Assembly: GCF_028553765.1 (NCBI RefSeq)
Contig: NZ_CP067134.1
Coordinates: 3,019,001-3,083,000, forward strand
From: Paracoccus stylophorae
GTDB taxonomy: Bacteria > Pseudomonadota > Alphaproteobacteria > Rhodobacterales > Rhodobacteraceae
Direction of reading: 5' to 3'
Length of the DNA stretch: 64,000 nucleotides
Under the pieces are notes generated by a model, which ran no database searches, was not told where the DNA came from, and was given only the letters and a program-made list of their open reading frames with translations. Positions 61,573-64,000 of the stretch are shown one piece after another; position 1 is the stretch's first letter; the number at the start of each line of letters is the position of its first letter. The translations under genes and the position numbers were made by a program.

Positions 61573-61869
61573 TCAGAGTCCGGTGGACACGTCGATAGTG
61601 TTCCCCTCTTCCAGGGTCACATAGGCCTTCTTCACATCGCTGCGGCGGCCAAGCTGGCCCCGAAAGCGTTTCTGCTTGCCCTTGGTGATGGTGGTGTTGA
61701 CCGCCTTCACCTTGACGCCGAACAGCGCCTCGACCGCTTCCTTGATCTGCGGCTTGGTGGCGTCGTTGGCGACCTGAAAGACAACGCCGTTGTTTTCCGA
61801 GGTCAGCGTCGCCTTTTCGGTGATCACCGGCTTGACGATGACGTCGTAATGTTCCGCTTTCGCGCTCAT
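61573..61869 (-). CDS. rplW: 50S ribosomal protein L23
   Basis: A 98-residue uL23 ([46 protein letters not shown]). It docks trigger factor and SRP at the exit tunnel. Starts inside rplD's end (4-bp overlap). Confidence 0.97.
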   Translation of the reverse strand: MSAKAEHYDVIVKPVITEKATLTSENNGVVFQVANDATKPQIKEAVEALFGVKVKAVNTTITKGKQKRFRGQLGRRSDVKKAYVTLEEGNTIDVSTGL

Positions 61870-62486
61870 TTCAAACGAGCCTCCAGAGCTTCGACACCCG
61901 CCCGCGTGATCACAAGCGTGTCACGCTTCAGGATGTCATAGACGTTGGCGCCGATCGACGGCAGGATGTCCACGCCGTCAAGGTTGCGGGCGGCGCGGGC
62001 GAAGCCTTCGTTGACTTCGGCACCGTCGATCACCAGCACGCGCTTCCAGCCGTTTTCCTTGACGGCCTTGGCGACGGCGGCGGTCTTGGCGTCGGACAGG
62101 TTCAGATCCTCGACCACCACCAGCTCGCCCGCATTGGCTTTCGCCGACAGGGCGTGTTTCAGGCCCAGGGCGCGCACCTTCTTGGGCAGGTCGAACGCGT
62201 GCGAGCGCGGGACCGGACCCTTGTAGATGCCGCCCTTGCGGAAGATCGGCGCGCCGCGGGACCCGTGGCGTGCGCCGCCGGTGCCCTTCTGGCGATAGAT
62301 CTTCTTGGTCGAATAGGACACGTCCGACCGACCCAGGGTCGAATGGGTGCCCTGCTGCGCCTTGGCGCGCTGCCAGCGCACCACGCGCTGCAGCAGATCG
62401 CCGCGCGGCGACAGGCCGAACACCTCGTCGGCCAGCTCGATGGACCCGGCCTTGCCGGCATCCAGCGTGATCACGTCGAGTTTCAT
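61866..62486 (-). CDS. rplD: 50S ribosomal protein L4
   Basis: A 206-residue uL4 ([46 protein letters not shown], the tunnel loop). In E. coli L4 is the autoregulator of the S10 operon. It overlaps rplC by 4 bp. Confidence 0.97.
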   Translation of the reverse strand: MKLDVITLDAGKAGSIELADEVFGLSPRGDLLQRVVRWQRAKAQQGTHSTLGRSDVSYSTKKIYRQKGTGGARHGSRGAPIFRKGGIYKGPVPRSHAFDLPKKVRALGLKHALSAKANAGELVVVEDLNLSDAKTAAVAKAVKENGWKRVLVIDGAEVNEGFARAARNLDGVDILPSIGANVYDILKRDTLVITRAGVEALEARLK

Positions 62487-63349
62487 TCCTTGTCTCCTTC
62501 GGGCGCGGCGTCGCCGTCATCGGCCTTGTCGGCCTCGATCGAGGCTTCGGCTTCCTTCAGCGCGGCTTCTTCGGCGGCGGCGGCTTCGGCTTCGGCGGCC
62601 TTGCGGGCGGCTTCTTCCTCGGCGGCGGCCTGCGCGGCGGCTTCCTCGGCGGCGCGCTTGGCCTCTTCGGCGGCCGATTTCAGCGCGGCGGGATAGATCA
62701 CGTTCTCGGGCACGGTCTTCTTGACCGCATCCTTGATCGTCACCCAGCCCCCTTTCGAGCCGGGAACCGACCCCTTGACCATGATCAGGCCGCGGTCGGC
62801 ATCGGTGCGCACGACCTGCAGGTTCTGGGTCGTGACGCGCACGGCACCCAGATGACCGGCCATCTTCTTGCCCTTGAACACCTTGCCCGGGTCCTGACAC
62901 TGACCGGTCGACCCATGCGAGCGGTGGCTGATCGACACGCCGTGGCTGGCGCGCAGGCCGCCAAAGTTGTGCCGCTTCATCGCGCCCGCAAAGCCCTTGC
63001 CGATCGACGTGCCGGCGATGTCCACGAACTGACCGGCAAAGTAATGGTCAGCCGTGATTTCCTCACCGACATTGATCAGGTTTTCCTCGGCCACCCGGAA
63101 TTCCGCGATCTTGCGCTTGGGCGCGACCGAGGCTTTCGCGAAATGACCGCGCAGAGCGGCAGTCGTGCGCTTGGCCTTGGCGACGCCGGCGCCAAGCTGG
63201 ACGGCGGTATAGCCGTCACGCTCGGCGGTGCGCTGATCCACGACCTGAAGATTGTCCAGTTGCAGGACGGTAACCGGAACCTGACGACCGTCCTCAAGGA
63301 ACAGCCGGGTCATGCCCAGTTTCTTGGCGATAACACCAGTACGCAGCAT
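62483..63349 (-). CDS. rplC: 50S ribosomal protein L3 with Ala/Glu-rich C-terminal extension
   Basis: The uL3 core runs from [21 protein letters not shown] through [20 protein letters not shown] and [20 protein letters not shown] to about residue 218; the last 65-70 residues are a highly charged Ala/Glu/Lys helix ending [11 protein letters not shown], making 288 residues against about 210 in E. coli. The tail should form a long single helix leaving the ribosome surface. It lies 11 bp after rpsJ. Confidence 0.96.
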   Translation of the reverse strand: MLRTGVIAKKLGMTRLFLEDGRQVPVTVLQLDNLQVVDQRTAERDGYTAVQLGAGVAKAKRTTAALRGHFAKASVAPKRKIAEFRVAEENLINVGEEITADHYFAGQFVDIAGTSIGKGFAGAMKRHNFGGLRASHGVSISHRSHGSTGQCQDPGKVFKGKKMAGHLGAVRVTTQNLQVVRTDADRGLIMVKGSVPGSKGGWVTIKDAVKKTVPENVIYPAALKSAAEEAKRAAEEAAAQAAAEEEAARKAAEAEAAAAEEAALKEAEASIEADKADDGDAAPEGDKE

Positions 63350-63360
63350 GAGGACCTCCC

Positions 63361-63669
63361 TTAGACCTTGATCTCGACATCCACGCCGGCGGCGAGGTCG
63401 AGCTTCATCAGGGCGTCAACGGTCTGCGGCGTCGGATCGACGATGTCCAGCAGCCGCTTGTGCGTGCGGATTTCCCACTGGTCGCGCGACTTCTTGTCGA
63501 TATGCGGACCGCGCAGGACGGTGAATTTCTCGATCTTGTTCGGCAGCGGAATCGGGCCGCGAACGGTCGCGCCGGTGCGCTTGGCAGTGTTGACGATTTC
63601 CTGGGTGCTGGCGTCCAGCACGCGGTAATCGAAAGCCTTCAGCCGGATGCGGATATTCTGGCTTTGCAT
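63361..63669 (-). CDS. rpsJ: 30S ribosomal protein S10
   Basis: A 102-residue uS10 ([46 protein letters not shown]), which also serves in NusB/NusE antitermination. It heads the operon; a 184-bp gap with a hairpin separates it from tuf. Confidence 0.97.
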   Translation of the reverse strand: MQSQNIRIRLKAFDYRVLDASTQEIVNTAKRTGATVRGPIPLPNKIEKFTVLRGPHIDKKSRDQWEIRTHKRLLDIVDPTPQTVDALMKLDLAAGVDVEIKV

Positions 63670-63818
63670 GTCTTATCCCTCGGATGGGATTTCAGTTGAG
63701 AGGCAGACCCCGCACCATGCGACGCCTGCATCGAACCGTTGTAAAAGGCAGAGCGGCCAATTAGCGGCCGCTGTGCCCGATGGCAACCCCCTTTTCGGGG
63801 ACATTCGCGATTGCGGTG

Positions 63819-63841
63819 AAAGCCGCGCCATGCGCGGCTTT
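63819..63841 (-). terminator. Hairpin after tuf
   Basis: A perfect 10-bp stem (63819-63828 with 63832-63841) with a 3-nt loop lies 13 bp past the tuf stop; in the minus direction the stem ends in TTT. It may be a partial terminator between tuf and rpsJ. Confidence 0.6.
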
Positions 63842-63853
63842 CCGATCACATGA

Positions 63854-64000
63854 TCACTCGATGATTTTCGACACCACGCCGGCGCCGACGGTGCGGCCGC
63901 CTTCGCGGATGGCGAAGCGCAGCTTTTCTTCCATCGCGATGGGCGCGATCAGTTCGACCTCGAATTTCAGGTTGTCGCCCGGCATCACCATTTCCGTGCC
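63854..64000 (-). CDS. tuf: Elongation factor Tu, C-terminal fragment (continues beyond window)
   Basis: The last 48 residues are visible: [20 protein letters not shown], then [21 protein letters not shown] and the stop, the invariant EF-Tu domain 3 ending. The rest of the gene lies past the right edge. Its position before rpsJ is the usual str-S10 junction. Confidence 0.97.
   Translation of the reverse strand, partial: GTEMVMPGDNLKFEVELIAPIAMEEKLRFAIREGGRTVGAGVVSKIIE

Overview
The window is a high-GC alphaproteobacterial chromosome segment, most likely from a Paracoccus-like member of the Rhodobacteraceae. This rests on the nifR3(dusB)-ntrB-ntrC-ntrY-ntrX gene order, NtrC/NtrX proteins that lack the GAFTGA loop (known for Rhodobacter NtrC), the following trkA-trkH-hfq-hflX block, a DctPQM TRAP transporter, and promoters of the alphaproteobacterial general-stress type (GGAAC-N16/17-CGTT). 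It looks like ordinary chromosome: no insertion sequence, integrase, prophage or CRISPR array is visible.

Layout. 1-6.6 kb: the end of a C45-type Ntn hydrolase gene, then an envelope/general-stress neighbourhood (DUF892 protein, a 22-residue membrane peptide, a YqjD-like protein, a YqjE/holin-X protein, a DUF3618 protein, a YihY/BrkB membrane protein, a PRC-barrel protein with 13 perfect nonapeptide repeats, and a DUF421 protein). 6.7-9.4 kb: a three-gene set (Tat-exported flavin amine oxidase, periplasmic cytochrome c, exported RidA) behind a perfect EcfG-type promoter. It reads as a periplasmic amine dehydrogenase module in which the cytochrome takes the electrons and RidA hydrolyses the imine. 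9.8-12.6 kb: a TRAP transporter. 12.7-25.2 kb, minus strand: dusB-ntrBC-ntrYX-trkA-trkH-hfq-hflX. 25.4-30.8 kb: sdaA, a Pro/Ala-rich lipoprotein, and yjbH-yjbF. 31.4-34.5 kb: zinc uptake (znuBC-zur diverging from znuA) with two Zur-box-like sites between them. 34.6-49.3 kb: housekeeping genes including hemP, an rluB-type synthase with a repeat-rich tail, tadA, tRNA-Gly(TCC), pheT, a CorA-type transporter, a CsbD protein behind a second perfect EcfG-type promoter, a proC operon, a CobC-type gene, ppk2, a PhzF-family gene and a TerB-family gene. 49.3-52.6 kb: a three-gene gamma-glutamyl-amine catabolism operon (amidotransferase, glutamine-synthetase-like ligase, FAD oxidase). 52.8-54.2 kb: two exported proteins of unknown function.

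54.2-64 kb, minus strand: the end of tuf, then a continuous rpsJ-to-rpmD ribosomal protein operon (S10 plus most of spc). It ends in a strong intrinsic terminator straight after rpmD, so rplO-secY and what usually follows must lie elsewhere. The four largest gaps inside this operon each hold one GC-rich hairpin without a U-tract.

Starts were moved inward from the longest open frame wherever a Shine-Dalgarno sequence, the family's usual N-terminus or an ATGA/TGATG overlap favoured an internal codon; each case is stated. Family assignments come from reading the protein sequences, not from a database search.
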